In this document: positions 26,858-36,990 of the stretch, in pieces
How positions within the stretch are numbered: the stretch's first letter is position 1
How the letters are laid out: every line of letters begins with the position of its first letter
Source of the DNA: Streptococcus sp. 29887
Lineage (GTDB): Bacteria; Bacillota; Bacilli; Lactobacillales; Streptococcaceae
Reading direction: 5' to 3'
Assembly: GCF_032595075.1 (NCBI RefSeq)
Contig: NZ_CP118735.1
Span: forward strand, 1,020,001-1,084,000
Length of the DNA stretch: 64,000 nucleotides
The notes under the pieces: generated by a model
What the model was told of the DNA's origin: nothing
The model's input: only the letters and a program-made list of their open reading frames with translations
Database searches by the model: none
Made by a program: the position numbers and the translations under genes

Positions 26858-28432
26858 ATGAAAATTTTACAGATAGGAAGCCAAGATTGGTCGCAGGGAA
26901 AGGAGCTTCCAGCAGATCTGGAATGGCTTTATACGAGTGCAGAAGGCATTACAGACCTTCTCCAAGAGTTAAACGATGCAGCTTTGGCAAAAACTCCTGC
27001 TGAAAAATTAGCAGAAATGGGAGAAAATCCCAAGGTACCACTTTACTTTACAGGTATCCTAGTGACCGATTCTCTATCGGAAAAGCAACTTGAACCTTTG
27101 ATGAATAACATCGAAGCTTACGCTGTCTTTATGACAGAAAATGTGGAGGTCTTTGATATAGCTCCGACTGGTTTTTACCGCAGAAAGGTGATGTCTTACC
27201 TACCTATACAGGGAAGTCAGGAAGAGTTGATCGCTTTTCTCCATATGAACCTTTTTTCAGGACAATATGGGGCTAAGTTAAAGATCCCTGAGATTGATGT
27301 TAATCCCAACTTTACAGGTCAAGTTGATTATGAGGGCAATGTCGGTGTTACGTTTACAGGTGATTTTTGGGAGAATTTTCAACCCCTAATGACATTTCGT
27401 TATAACTTGGGGACCTTTCCCATGTCTCTTGAAATCTGGTTGGAATACATAAAAAATGGAGACTGTGAACTTCGTCTAGAGTTGGATCTGATCCGTAAGG
27501 GATCTTTAGCGGATGTTTTTGAGAAACAGATCTTGAGTGAAGAAGAAATGAAAGAACCTTATGTTCTAGCACCCCATCCAGAGGTTGGTTTCTATAGTGT
27601 GTCTGTTTCTGCCAGAGGGACAGGATCTATCAAGACTGGTGTACTCCATTGGCGTTATTCGCGTTCTGGACTTGGCCGCTTTGTCTTAGGGGGCAAGCGC
27701 CATTCGGATGCCAAACGCCAAGAAATTTTTCATTACTTTAACCCGGGAGATATGAAACCTCCTTTGAATGTATATTTCTCTGGTTTTCGGGGAGCGGAAG
27801 GGTTTGAAGGTTTCTTCATGATGAAACGCTTGGGAGCTCCCTTTCTACTCGTAGCCGATCCGCGTTTGGAGGGTGGATGCTTCTATTCTGGGACAGATGA
27901 ATTAGAAGAAGGGGTTCAAAAAGCGATTGAGGATGCTTTAGATTACCTAGGTTTTGAAAAGCAACAGCTGATTCTTTCTGGTCTATCAATGGGGGCATTC
28001 GGAGGTCTTTACTATTCTTCTTATTTTAATCCCCATGCTGTTATCGTCGGGAAGCCGTTTACAAACTTAGGAGAGACTGTTTCTAATTTGAAGTTGAAGC
28101 GTCCCGGCGAGTTTGAAACCAGTGGTGACATGATTCGTAATGTTGTCGGTGGAGCTGATTCTGCCTCGGTTGAAGCCTTTAACCAACGATTCTGGGATAA
28201 ATTTGGCGAATCTGATTTTCATACGACTCAATTTGCGATTGCGTATATGGAGCAGGATGACTATGATGGCAATGCTATGGAACGCCTGATTGATTATTTG
28301 GCGGATAAAGATGTCCATATTTTCTGTAAGGGGTATGAAGGCCGACACAATGACAATAGTCGTGCCATCAACCGTTGGTTTATGGCTCAGTACCATAAGA
28401 TTTTAAAAAATGATTTTGGAAGGGACATGTAA
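26858..28432 (+). CDS. asp2: Accessory Sec protein Asp2 (acetyltransferase-like)
   Basis: A 524-residue protein with an alpha/beta-hydrolase-like C-terminal half. The nucleophile Ser is in LSGLSMGAFGGLYY and the late His in YEGRHNDNSRAINRW. In S. gordonii Asp2 both supports export and O-acetylates GlcNAc on the adhesin. The catalytic pattern is intact here. It ends in TAA overlapping the asp3 start (ATG at 28432). Confidence 0.93.
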   Translation: MKILQIGSQDWSQGKELPADLEWLYTSAEGITDLLQELNDAALAKTPAEKLAEMGENPKVPLYFTGILVTDSLSEKQLEPLMNNIEAYAVFMTENVEVFDIAPTGFYRRKVMSYLPIQGSQEELIAFLHMNLFSGQYGAKLKIPEIDVNPNFTGQVDYEGNVGVTFTGDFWENFQPLMTFRYNLGTFPMSLEIWLEYIKNGDCELRLELDLIRKGSLADVFEKQILSEEEMKEPYVLAPHPEVGFYSVSVSARGTGSIKTGVLHWRYSRSGLGRFVLGGKRHSDAKRQEIFHYFNPGDMKPPLNVYFSGFRGAEGFEGFFMMKRLGAPFLLVADPRLEGGCFYSGTDELEEGVQKAIEDALDYLGFEKQQLILSGLSMGAFGGLYYSSYFNPHAVIVGKPFTNLGETVSNLKLKRPGEFETSGDMIRNVVGGADSASVEAFNQRFWDKFGESDFHTTQFAIAYMEQDDYDGNAMERLIDYLADKDVHIFCKGYEGRHNDNSRAINRWFMAQYHKILKNDFGRDM

Positions 28433-28974
28433 TGGTAGAAGCGTTAGTGCAAAAATTACTCTGGACAGGAGTAACTCCAGGTGTGAACTACTTGTACGGT
28501 TCAATGATTCAGATACAGGATGACTCGATTTTCTTTGAGAACCTTCATTTTTCACCAGGTAAACCCATTAAAACTTGGCGGTCTCAGACTAACTACCAGG
28601 CCAATCGTTCTTGTCCAGAACTCCCCTTGCTCTATCCAGGAGTTACCTATCGCCTAGAGCAAAAGGTCACCATTGTGCCTGAACAGACCGCCTATTTTCA
28701 AATTCAATATTTCAATCGCCAGAATGAGGAAATCCAACGGGATATCCTCAGAAATGGGCAAGAAGAATTTACCTTTCCTAAAGATGCCTTCAGTTATCGG
28801 ATTTCCCTAATGAGTGCAGGTTGTCGGCAGGTGGAATTCTTCCATATTGCGATTTATGGACCTGAAAATAGCGCCAAACCTTTGATAGAAGGAAATCATG
28901 TCAGCAGTTACACATCAGGTCAGGAACCTGAGGAACTAAGATTGGTGAGTCGCTTGATTCACCAAAAAGGATAA
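28432..28974 (+). CDS. asp3: Accessory Sec protein Asp3
   Basis: A 180-residue, beta-rich, carbohydrate-binding-module-like protein of the Asp1/2/3 complex. It shows the family's core YLYGSMIQIQDDSIFFEN and TYRLEQKVTIVPEQTAYFQIQ. Length is within the usual range. It overlaps asp2 by one base and is followed after 13 bp by secA2. Confidence 0.9.
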   Translation: MVEALVQKLLWTGVTPGVNYLYGSMIQIQDDSIFFENLHFSPGKPIKTWRSQTNYQANRSCPELPLLYPGVTYRLEQKVTIVPEQTAYFQIQYFNRQNEEIQRDILRNGQEEFTFPKDAFSYRISLMSAGCRQVEFFHIAIYGPENSAKPLIEGNHVSSYTSGQEPEELRLVSRLIHQKG

Positions 28975-28987
28975 GGGAATAGCAACC

Positions 28988-31366
28988 ATGCAATACAAGA
29001 CTTCTTTGCTGAATCAGATACGGTTGAGAAAGATTAAAAAATTAACCCGACAGATTAATGCTCTGTCCGATACCTATGAAGGGATGACCGATCAAGACTT
29101 GGCTAATCAAACAAATCTCTTTAAGGCGCGCTTGGAAGCAGGTGAGGACCTAGACGATTTGCTGGTAGAAGCGTTTGCGGTTTGTAGGGAGGCCTGTTAC
29201 CGTGTCCTAGGTCAATTTCCTTATGATGTGCAGGTGATGGGGGGAATTGCCCTCCATCAAGGGACCATTGCGGAGATGAAGACTGGTGAGGGAAAAACCC
29301 TGACGGCGACAATGCCCCTATACCTCAATGCCCTATCAGGAAATGGCGCGATTTTGGTCACCACCAATGAGTATCTGGCCAAGCGGGATGCTCTGGAAAT
29401 GGGGCAAGTCTATGAGTTTCTCGGCCTAACTGTTGGTCTTGGTGTCTATGATGATGACCAAGAAGGAGATGCAGAGACCAAACGAATGGTCTATGGAGCC
29501 GATATCACCTATGTAACAGGTGCTGGTCTGGGTTTTGATTACCTGTCTGATAACCTTGCTTCTTCAAAGAGCGAGAAGTTCCTACGTGACTTTAACTATG
29601 TTATTGTTGATGAGGCGGATGCGGTCTTGCTAGATAGCGCCCAAACTCCTCTCATCATATCAGGGACCCCTCGAGTTCAATCCAATATGTACGATATCTG
29701 CGATCAGTTTGTACTAACTTTGGGCGAAGAGGAGTTTTACTTTGACCCAGATAAAAAGGAAGTCTATTTGACGGACAAGGGCAATGACTATGCGGAACAC
29801 TATTTCGCAGAAGAGAGTATTTACAATGCAGACAACTGGGAGCTTAATCGCCATATCAACCTAGCCTTACGGGCCCACTATCTCTACAAGAAAAATCATG
29901 ATTATGTGGTACAGGATGATGAGGTCAAGCTCTTGGACAATCGAACAGGACGTGTGTTAGAAGGCACCCGTCTACAATCTGGTATTCACCAAGCCTTGGA
30001 AACCAAGGAAAATGTGAAGAAAACCAAAGAAAGTCGTGCCATGGGCTCAGTTACCTATCAAAGCCTCTTCAACATGTTCCCTAAACTTGCAGGAATGACA
30101 GGTACAGGACACCAGGCAGAGGATGAATTGATTTCGACTTATAAGGTTCCAGTTATCTCCATTCCGACCAATGTGCCGATTCAACGAATCGATTATCCAG
30201 ATAAAATTTATACCACTCTTCCAGAAAAATTGTATGCAACGATGGAGCTGGTTAAGGAGCTGCATGCCAAGGGACAACCTGTGCTGTTGATTTCTGGAAC
30301 TGTGGAAATCACCCAAATTTATTCGCAACTGCTCTTGCAAGAAGGGATTGCCCATTCGACGCTGACAGCCAATAACGTGGCAAAAGAAGCCTTGATTATC
30401 AAAGAGGCTGGTCAGTTGGGAACGGTGACTTGTGCGACTATCATGGCCGGCCGTGGGACTGATATTAAGTTGGGACCAGGTGTGGAACAATTGGGTGGTT
30501 TGGCAGTTGTTGGAACCGAGCGGATGGCCAATAGTCGGATGGACTGGCAGTTGCGCGGTCGAGCAGGCCGTCAAGGTGAACCAGGTATGTCTCAGTTCTT
30601 TGTCTCCTTGGAAGATGAATTGTTGACCAACTATGGTCCGGAATGGGTCAAAAAATACTTTAAAAAGCATAATCGTGAAGATCGTAGAAATTATGGTCGA
30701 GCTTTGACAGGTCGCCGCTTCCATGCGGCTATTCATCAAGCTCAAGAAAAGAGTGAGGATAATGCTGTCAGTGCTCGTCAATCAACTATTCGCTTTGATG
30801 AAAGCCTGCGAGTCCAGCGCCAGAAGATTTATGGCTTGCGGGACCGCTTGATTCTTGATGATGAGAACTTGGCGGAAAATGTTCGCCAGATCATGGAAGA
30901 AGTGATCGATTCTTATTTGGCCGAGAACAAGGAGCGAACACGCCATCAGCTACGCCGCTATATCTTGGACAACTATAGCTATGCTTTCAGGTATTTCCCA
31001 AGAGCTTTAGACTTGGACGATGACCAGGACGTTAAGAACTATTTGTTAAAATTGGTGGAAGAAGAAGTGGCTAAAAAAGGGATGCTTTTGCAGTCAGAAG
31101 AAGCTTTGTCAGAGTTCTATCGTCTGTCTGTTTTGAAGGCAATTGATGAGTGCTGGGTCGAAGAAGTTGACAGTCTCCAACAATTGAAGGGGGTTGTCAC
31201 AACACGATCTACAGCCCAGAGGGATGGGATGTCCGAATACTACCAAGAATCCCTGCGTTCCTACAAACAGATGTCTGATTTTGTCAAACAGAAAATCGCT
31301 CGAAATGTTATGCTCAGTACCATAGAGCAATCGAAAGATGGAAAACATTCTATTTATTTTGTATAA
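28988..31366 (+). CDS. secA2: Accessory Sec ATPase SecA2
   Basis: A 792-residue SecA-family motor. Walker A is in EMKTGEGKTLTATM, the DEAD-type box in YVIVDEADAVLLDS, and motif VI-type QLRGRAGRQGEPG is near residue 520. The C-terminal zinc/SecB-binding tail of SecA1 is missing, as expected for SecA2. It drives the SRR protein through SecY2. The start is ATG 28988. Confidence 0.96.
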   Translation: MQYKTSLLNQIRLRKIKKLTRQINALSDTYEGMTDQDLANQTNLFKARLEAGEDLDDLLVEAFAVCREACYRVLGQFPYDVQVMGGIALHQGTIAEMKTGEGKTLTATMPLYLNALSGNGAILVTTNEYLAKRDALEMGQVYEFLGLTVGLGVYDDDQEGDAETKRMVYGADITYVTGAGLGFDYLSDNLASSKSEKFLRDFNYVIVDEADAVLLDSAQTPLIISGTPRVQSNMYDICDQFVLTLGEEEFYFDPDKKEVYLTDKGNDYAEHYFAEESIYNADNWELNRHINLALRAHYLYKKNHDYVVQDDEVKLLDNRTGRVLEGTRLQSGIHQALETKENVKKTKESRAMGSVTYQSLFNMFPKLAGMTGTGHQAEDELISTYKVPVISIPTNVPIQRIDYPDKIYTTLPEKLYATMELVKELHAKGQPVLLISGTVEITQIYSQLLLQEGIAHSTLTANNVAKEALIIKEAGQLGTVTCATIMAGRGTDIKLGPGVEQLGGLAVVGTERMANSRMDWQLRGRAGRQGEPGMSQFFVSLEDELLTNYGPEWVKKYFKKHNREDRRNYGRALTGRRFHAAIHQAQEKSEDNAVSARQSTIRFDESLRVQRQKIYGLRDRLILDDENLAENVRQIMEEVIDSYLAENKERTRHQLRRYILDNYSYAFRYFPRALDLDDDQDVKNYLLKLVEEEVAKKGMLLQSEEALSEFYRLSVLKAIDECWVEEVDSLQQLKGVVTTRSTAQRDGMSEYYQESLRSYKQMSDFVKQKIARNVMLSTIEQSKDGKHSIYFV

Positions 31367-31381
31367 GAAAAGGAACAGAAG

Positions 31382-32881
31382 ATGACCATTTATAATGTCA
31401 ACCGTGGAATTGGTTGGGCCAGCAGCGGAGTAGAGTATGCCCAAGCCTATCGGGCCAGCATTTTTAGAAAGATTGGCCAAGATAGTAAATTTATTTTTAC
31501 AGATATGTTTCAAGGAGAAAACCTGGCTCATTTTACAGCCAATATTGGCTTTGAAGACCAGGAAATTATCTGGCTCTATGGCTTTTTTACCGATGTCAAG
31601 ATTGCAGCGACAACCTATCCTTTGATGGAGTTTGAAGCCAGTCTAGATTCTGATTTTATCAAGGTTTCACAGAGCCCCGAATCTGTCAAATACCAGCATA
31701 AAGACAAGGACTTGGTCATCTTGGTGTTTACACGGAAAAATCATCCAGACTATGTACAAAAGGTAGAGTTTCTTTCCAAAGGGAAGCTGATTCGCAAGGA
31801 CTACTATAGCTATACCAAGATGTTTTCGGAATACTATGCTCCAGTGGATAATGCACCTGTTTTAAATGTGCGGGTATTTTTCAACGAAGATGGTTCTATC
31901 GCCTATGAAGAAAACTGTTCTGGTGACCAGAGTATCTTCCGTTTTCCTGATGCTATCCTTTGTACAAAAGAGGAGTTGATTGGTCGCATGTTGGAGCGAT
32001 TGGCTCTGACAAAAGAGGACATTATCTTGATTGATCGTGCTACTGGGACAGGTCAGGCGATTCTGCGCCACCGAGGAGAGGCCCGTGTGGCGGTCGTGAT
32101 TCATGCAGAGCATTACAATATGAATTCTGTGACGGAAGAAACCATTCTTTGGAATAACTATTACGAATATCAGTTTTCGAATGCGGATAAGATTGATGCC
32201 TTTATTACCTCAACCAAGGCGCAAGCGGAAACGCTGGCGGCCCAATTTGAGACCTATACGCCTTTCCGCCCGAAAATTTTTACTTTACCAGTTGGTAGTT
32301 TGGATGAATTGCGCCAGCCCGAAGGGGACCGTCGTCCTTTCTCTTTAGTGACCTGTTCGCGACTGGCTAGTGAGAAACACATTGATTGGTTGGTGGATGC
32401 GGTGATTCAGGCCCAAAAATACTTGCCAGACCTTCAGTTTGATATTTATGGTGAGGGTGGGCAACGTAGCCGCTTGGAAGCCATGATCAAAGAACACGAT
32501 GCTTGGTCTTTTATTCGCTTGATGGGGCACCATGATTTAACAGAGGTTTATAAACACTACCAAGCCTACTTGGCAGGTTCGACCTCAGAAGGTTTTGGTT
32601 TGACCTTGATGGAAGCCATTGGTTCTGGCCTGCCGATTATTGGCTTGGATGTTCCTTATGGCAACCAAACCTTTGTGCAGGATGGACGAAATGGCAGCTT
32701 GATCAGTCGTTTGGACATTGATGATCCAACTGTCTATGGCCGACTCTTTGCCGAAAAACTGCTGGACCTATTCCAATCAGGTCAGCTGGAAGACTGGCAG
32801 GCGGCATCCTATGACCGTGCTAAGGAATTTCTGACGGTCGAATTGGAAAAAGCGTGGCTGCGCTTTATTGAGGAGGTTTAA
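31382..32881 (+). CDS. gtfA: O-GlcNAc transferase GtfA
   Basis: A 499-residue GT-B enzyme (GT4 family). It starts MTIYNVNRGIGWASSGVEYAQ. The donor-binding C-terminal half has CSRLASEKHIDWLVDA and STSEGFGLTLMEAIGSGLP with the EX7E pattern. With GtfB it adds the first GlcNAc to Ser/Thr of the adhesin. It lies 15 bp after secA2; gtfB follows after 1 bp. Confidence 0.95.
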   Translation: MTIYNVNRGIGWASSGVEYAQAYRASIFRKIGQDSKFIFTDMFQGENLAHFTANIGFEDQEIIWLYGFFTDVKIAATTYPLMEFEASLDSDFIKVSQSPESVKYQHKDKDLVILVFTRKNHPDYVQKVEFLSKGKLIRKDYYSYTKMFSEYYAPVDNAPVLNVRVFFNEDGSIAYEENCSGDQSIFRFPDAILCTKEELIGRMLERLALTKEDIILIDRATGTGQAILRHRGEARVAVVIHAEHYNMNSVTEETILWNNYYEYQFSNADKIDAFITSTKAQAETLAAQFETYTPFRPKIFTLPVGSLDELRQPEGDRRPFSLVTCSRLASEKHIDWLVDAVIQAQKYLPDLQFDIYGEGGQRSRLEAMIKEHDAWSFIRLMGHHDLTEVYKHYQAYLAGSTSEGFGLTLMEAIGSGLPIIGLDVPYGNQTFVQDGRNGSLISRLDIDDPTVYGRLFAEKLLDLFQSGQLEDWQAASYDRAKEFLTVELEKAWLRFIEEV

Positions 32882-32882
32882 A

Positions 32883-34208
32883 ATGATTCAATTATATGAT
32901 AGCTTCCATCAGGCCAGTAAGGATCTGTATTATTCACTGACTCAGGCAGGTTTCCAAGGTCCTGTGGTTGTCATTAATGATGATGGTTTTCTACCAGAAG
33001 GTGTGACCTCTGCCTATTCATACTATTGCCAAATGGAGACAGGTCAGGGGTGCTCGCTTTATTTCAACCAACTCCAAGTCCCTCCTTTTTGGGAAATTAC
33101 AGGGACCAATGGTGAAGGGGAAGTCTGGGATTACAGCCAACGGAAGGCAAAGATTTTTTATGCCGAACCCAAGCACCTCCGTCGCATCAAAAATGTTGAC
33201 TGGTTTGGACCAAATGAAAAGGTACGTTTTACAGACCACTACAATCGCTTTGGTTGGTTGTTTGCACGAACCTATTTTAATGCCGAGCAGAAGGTGACTA
33301 GCCGTATTTATTTCAATCAGGCAAAACAAGAGGTCTTGGTTGAGAATTTCATGACGGGTGACATTCAGTTAAACTGGCAGGGAAAAGTGTATTTCTTTGA
33401 CAATCGTGTGGAATTGTTCCGCCATTATTTTGCGGAAATGGGCTGGGAATTGTCAGAGATTTGGTACAACTCTTTATCGACTCCTTTTTTCCTCTCCTAC
33501 AACAGTCCAGAAGCAGGTCAAGATATCCTATTTTGGCAGGAAGGTATCCAGGAGGACATCCCAGGAAATATGAAGGTCATGTTGAATTCTTCCCACGTTC
33601 GTACACAACGTGTTTTGGTACAGCAGCGTCAGGTTTATCAGAAGATGATGGATATCTTGCCGGAAGAACAAAAGGCCAAGATTGCTTACCTAGGTTATAT
33701 CTATCCAAGCTTGCGTGAGAATGCTGGACGAAAGGAAATCCTTATCCTAACCAACTCGGATCAGATTGAGAAATTAGAGGAGCTAACCCAAGCACTACCA
33801 GACTTCCACTTCCATATCGGCGCATTGACAGAAATGTCTCAACGATTGATGGCTTTTGAAGCGAAGTCAAATATTACCCTCTATCCAAATATTTCACAGA
33901 AACAGCTGCAACAATTGTTCCAAGAATGCGATATCTACCTCGATATCAATCATAGTGGAGAAGTAATGGATGCGGTTCGCAAGGCCTTTGAGCAAAATAT
34001 GGTGATTTTGGCCTTTGAGCAAACCATTCATAACCGTGATCTGATTCCAGCTTCCCACCGCTTTGATGCCAGCCAGCCAACTAACATGGTGATGGCTTTG
34101 GCAGGCTTTGCAGCATCTTATCCACAGATGGTGGCCTTGCAACGTGAAGAAACTAGCAATGAATCTGTTACTGGCTACCAACTGTTACTTGGGAAGGAGG
34201 AGCGCTAA
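32883..34208 (+). CDS. gtfB: GtfB, stabilising partner of GtfA
   Basis: A 441-residue GT-B-like protein starting MIQLYDSFHQASKDLYYSL. GtfB lacks its own transferase activity and binds the substrate polypeptide for GtfA. The start is ATG 32883 behind GAGGAGGT, which overlaps the gtfA end; an in-frame TTG at 32868 is not preferred. The stop TAA directly precedes the asp4-like start (ATG 34209). Confidence 0.92.
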   Translation: MIQLYDSFHQASKDLYYSLTQAGFQGPVVVINDDGFLPEGVTSAYSYYCQMETGQGCSLYFNQLQVPPFWEITGTNGEGEVWDYSQRKAKIFYAEPKHLRRIKNVDWFGPNEKVRFTDHYNRFGWLFARTYFNAEQKVTSRIYFNQAKQEVLVENFMTGDIQLNWQGKVYFFDNRVELFRHYFAEMGWELSEIWYNSLSTPFFLSYNSPEAGQDILFWQEGIQEDIPGNMKVMLNSSHVRTQRVLVQQRQVYQKMMDILPEEQKAKIAYLGYIYPSLRENAGRKEILILTNSDQIEKLEELTQALPDFHFHIGALTEMSQRLMAFEAKSNITLYPNISQKQLQQLFQECDIYLDINHSGEVMDAVRKAFEQNMVILAFEQTIHNRDLIPASHRFDASQPTNMVMALAGFAASYPQMVALQREETSNESVTGYQLLLGKEER

Positions 34209-34376
34209 ATGGCAGAGAAACGCAATCCCTTATTGGATGAAGCGATTGAGAAACAGATCAAGGAAGCTCGCTATGTTGAGCCTAAGAAAGACAAGCAGAG
34301 ACGGAATTATTTTTACCTCACCATCATTTTCCTTGTGACATTGGCAGTTATTTTCTCCCTCCTTCGTTACTTATAG
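34209..34376 (+). CDS. asp4: Asp4-like small membrane protein (SecE-like)
   Basis: A 55-residue protein, MAEKRNPLLDEAIEKQIKEA..., with a charged N-terminal half and one C-terminal membrane helix (YFYLTIIFLVTLAVIFSLL). It directly follows gtfB, the position Asp4 has in S. gordonii, where Asp4 and Asp5 are SecE- and SecG-like partners of SecY2. No Asp5 candidate follows; IS debris starts about 100 bp later. Confidence 0.75.
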   Translation: MAEKRNPLLDEAIEKQIKEARYVEPKKDKQRRNYFYLTIIFLVTLAVIFSLLRYL

Positions 34377-34479
34377 AAATTCTTGCCTACAAGCTAATTG
34401 AAATCTTGAAAATTGCATGAAAATGTGAGAAAATATGTCAAATAAGAATGTGGGGGAAGAGCCATGTGAGACGATATAC

Positions 34480-34838
34480 TCTTGAATGACCGAGCGGCTG
34501 CTCTTGCTGATCAATTGGTCCCAGTTTTAGGGTATTTTGGATGGTTTTTAGAAGTCGTACTTGGCCATCTGCCCTTGGTAATGTTGGCATATGGGAGCAG
34601 GGCAATCCAGCTTAGCTATGACCACTTTGCGGCTCCTGGCATCCACAACCTCCAAAATAACGATATTAGGGTCTTTAATTCCGAGTAGTTGTGTGATAAA
34701 ATTGAATTGTTCCATATGAGTCTATCTAAATGATAGTTTTGTCGCTTTTCATTGTAAGTCATATGGGACTTTTTTTCTACACTCAAAAAGGCTCCATAAT
34801 CTCTACAGTGGATTTACCCACTACAGTCTTATAGAGCC
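34480..34838 (-). mobile_element. ISL3-like insertion sequence remnant (N-terminal end)
   Basis: On the minus strand from 34715, MEQFNFITQLLGIKDPNIVI and later GQMAKYDF, then stops, match the start of the ISL3 transposase at 23356 with clear divergence. The outer end (GGCTCCATAATCTC... to TAGAGCC at 34838) is nearly the same as the end at 23432-23480. About 350 bp remain; the other end is missing. The 34377-34479 gap before it holds no gene. Confidence 0.8.
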
Positions 34839-34853
34839 TGTTTGTCTTTTTCT

Positions 34854-36770
34854 GTGTACGAAGGAGCATGTCGTACACCTGAGGTGGAAGTTCTCCGTGG
34901 GCACCCGCTACAGGTGAACCCAATAGCGACTCCCAAGCCTGACTATCGTGAGGTAGCGGATTAAAACGGTCTGAGGAGAGACCGATTTAAGTCTGACGCT
35001 AGAAACCAAGATCGTCAGAGGAAGGGATAGCGAAAACGTGGCACTACGAACAGAAACGTGATACGAAGGCGTATATAGCGGACAAGGTGGCTCAGAAAAC
35101 TAAAATCCAAAAAGGTAGTCGTACCTATATGCGTAAATCACGAGTGTAATTGAATTCGGACTAAGGTCAGTGTGAAAAAGATAATTCCTCCTAGAGTCAC
35201 TGGATTCTTCGTCGGAATTCCTATTCTCACTTAGACCTTTTAACGTCCTCATATCTTGTGTAAACGAGGAAAGATGTATGACTTATTCCGTGAGGTCTCA
35301 TGGTCGTCAATAAGATGCAGTAACAACGAATCATGAGAAGCACCTCGCCTATTGTTGTTATCAACATATTCTTCGTTGAACAACAATGGCTGGGGCAAGC
35401 TCTCAGCCGAAGCTATAGTAGTGATGAAATTTCTGTAATGGAAACGGAACGAAGGACTGAATATTTCAATAGTCAGGGGAGTGACTGTTGAAAGTTTGAC
35501 ACTAAAGATATAGGCTGTCAAACAGAAGTATACTTACTTCACTTGTGTCTGTAAAGAATGGTCTGATAGAATTGGATGCAGTCATGTATTGACTAGAAGA
35601 AAGTTCGCCAATAGAAGATATCCTACAGACACCGAAACAAGAAAGCTAATATACACATGTCACAGTTACTAGATAATATCCTATCTCGTTCAAATATGTT
35701 GGATGCTTACAATCAAGTTAGAGCTAACAAAGGTTCAGCAGGAATTGACGGTATAACTATTGACGAAATAGATGACTATCTCCGCAAACACTGGCGGTCA
35801 ACTAAAGAACTCATAAAGCAGAGAAAGTACAAACCTCAGCCAGTTTTACGAGTTGAAATTCCCAAGCCTAACGGCGGAGTTCGTCAGCTAGGTATCCCAA
35901 CGGTCATGGATAGAATGATACAACAAGCTATTGTCCAAGTCATTAGTCCTATTTGTGAACCCTATTTCTCTGAGAAGAGCTACGGATTCAGACCCAATCG
36001 GTCCTGCGAACATGCCGTTATCCAGTTATTAGAATATCTTAATGACGGCTATGAGTGGATAGTGGACATAGACCTTGAGAAGTTTTTCGATACTGTTCCT
36101 CAAGATAGACTGATGTCACTTGTTCATAACATTATCCAGGATGGAGATACAGAATCTTTAATTCGTAAGTACCTTCATTCTGGTGTAGTCATCAACGGAC
36201 AACGGTATAAAACACTAGTTGGAACGCCACAGGGAGGAAACCTATCACCGCTCCTGTCCAATATCATGCTTAATGAGCTAGATAAAGAGTTGGAAAATCG
36301 CGGACTTCGCTTCGTTCGCTACGCAGATGACTGCGTCATTACAGCTGGTAGTGAGGTGGCGGCTAAACGTGTGATGCATTCAATTAGTCGTTATATTGAA
36401 AAACGATTAGGTTTGAAAGTCAACATGACCAAGACCAAGATTGTGAGACCGAGCAAATTAAAGTACCTAGGATTTGGGCTCTGGAAATCATCTGAGGGCT
36501 GGAAAAGTCGTCCACATCAGGATAGCGTACAGAGTTTCAAGAGAGAACTCAAGAAACTAACAGGCCGTAAGTGGAGCATTGACTTAGACAACCGAATTGA
36601 GCGACTAAACTGGGTCATCCGAGGTTGGATAAACTACTTTTCTATGACGAACATGAAATCAGTCATGGAAAGCATTGATGAACGACTAAAAACTCGAATA
36701 AGAGTTGTTATCTGGAAACAATGGAAGAAGAAATCTAGGCGACTATGGGGACTTCTCAAAAAATAACAAA
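34854..36770 (+). mobile_element. Group II intron, truncated at its 3' end
   Basis: The 5' end GTGTACGA is compatible with a group II boundary and is followed by about 800 nt of intron-like RNA (many paired segments). Next is an LtrA-like reverse transcriptase. No domain V/VI is found after the ORF, where a GAGC-GTTC-closed 34-nt hairpin is expected, so the intron cannot splice. It begins 15 bp after the ISL3 remnant end. Exact ends are uncertain. Confidence 0.7.
35657..36766 (+). CDS. Group II intron reverse transcriptase, C-terminally truncated
   Basis: A 369-residue RT with the full fingers-palm set: IPKPNGGVRQLGIPTVMDR, YGFRPNRSCEHA, VDIDLEKFFDTV, GTPQGGNLSPLLSNI and catalytic RYADDCVI. 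The maturase X domain follows (WINYFSM, then RIRVVIWKQWKKK). It stops at RRLWGLLKK, about 50 residues short of intact relatives. It probably no longer supports splicing or mobility. Confidence 0.9.
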   Translation: MSQLLDNILSRSNMLDAYNQVRANKGSAGIDGITIDEIDDYLRKHWRSTKELIKQRKYKPQPVLRVEIPKPNGGVRQLGIPTVMDRMIQQAIVQVISPICEPYFSEKSYGFRPNRSCEHAVIQLLEYLNDGYEWIVDIDLEKFFDTVPQDRLMSLVHNIIQDGDTESLIRKYLHSGVVINGQRYKTLVGTPQGGNLSPLLSNIMLNELDKELENRGLRFVRYADDCVITAGSEVAAKRVMHSISRYIEKRLGLKVNMTKTKIVRPSKLKYLGFGLWKSSEGWKSRPHQDSVQSFKRELKKLTGRKWSIDLDNRIERLNWVIRGWINYFSMTNMKSVMESIDERLKTRIRVVIWKQWKKKSRRLWGLLKK

Positions 36771-36905
36771 ATCAAAACGCTCCATATCCACTTGGAGTGG
36801 TAGGTGGCTATTTTCTACCATTTGTCAAGCCTATCAAGGTATTTGATGAAAAATATTTTGAGTTCAATAGTCAAAATAAGGAAATTGTTTTCTTTTGGAC
36901 TAAAG

Positions 36906-36967
36906 TTTCGTGTAAAAAAGAGTACACGAAATTAACACCTTATGTTGAAAATTTTTGATAAGGTGTT
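36906..36967. terminator. Two inverted repeats between intron and IS110 element
   Basis: TTTCGTGTA/TACACGAAA (36906-36931) and AACACCTTAT/ATAAGGTGTT (36934-36967). They may end transcription or be the end structures of neighbouring mobile DNA. The rest of 36770-36990 shows no gene. Confidence 0.4.
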
Positions 36968-36990
36968 ACAATAATATTGCATAAACAATC

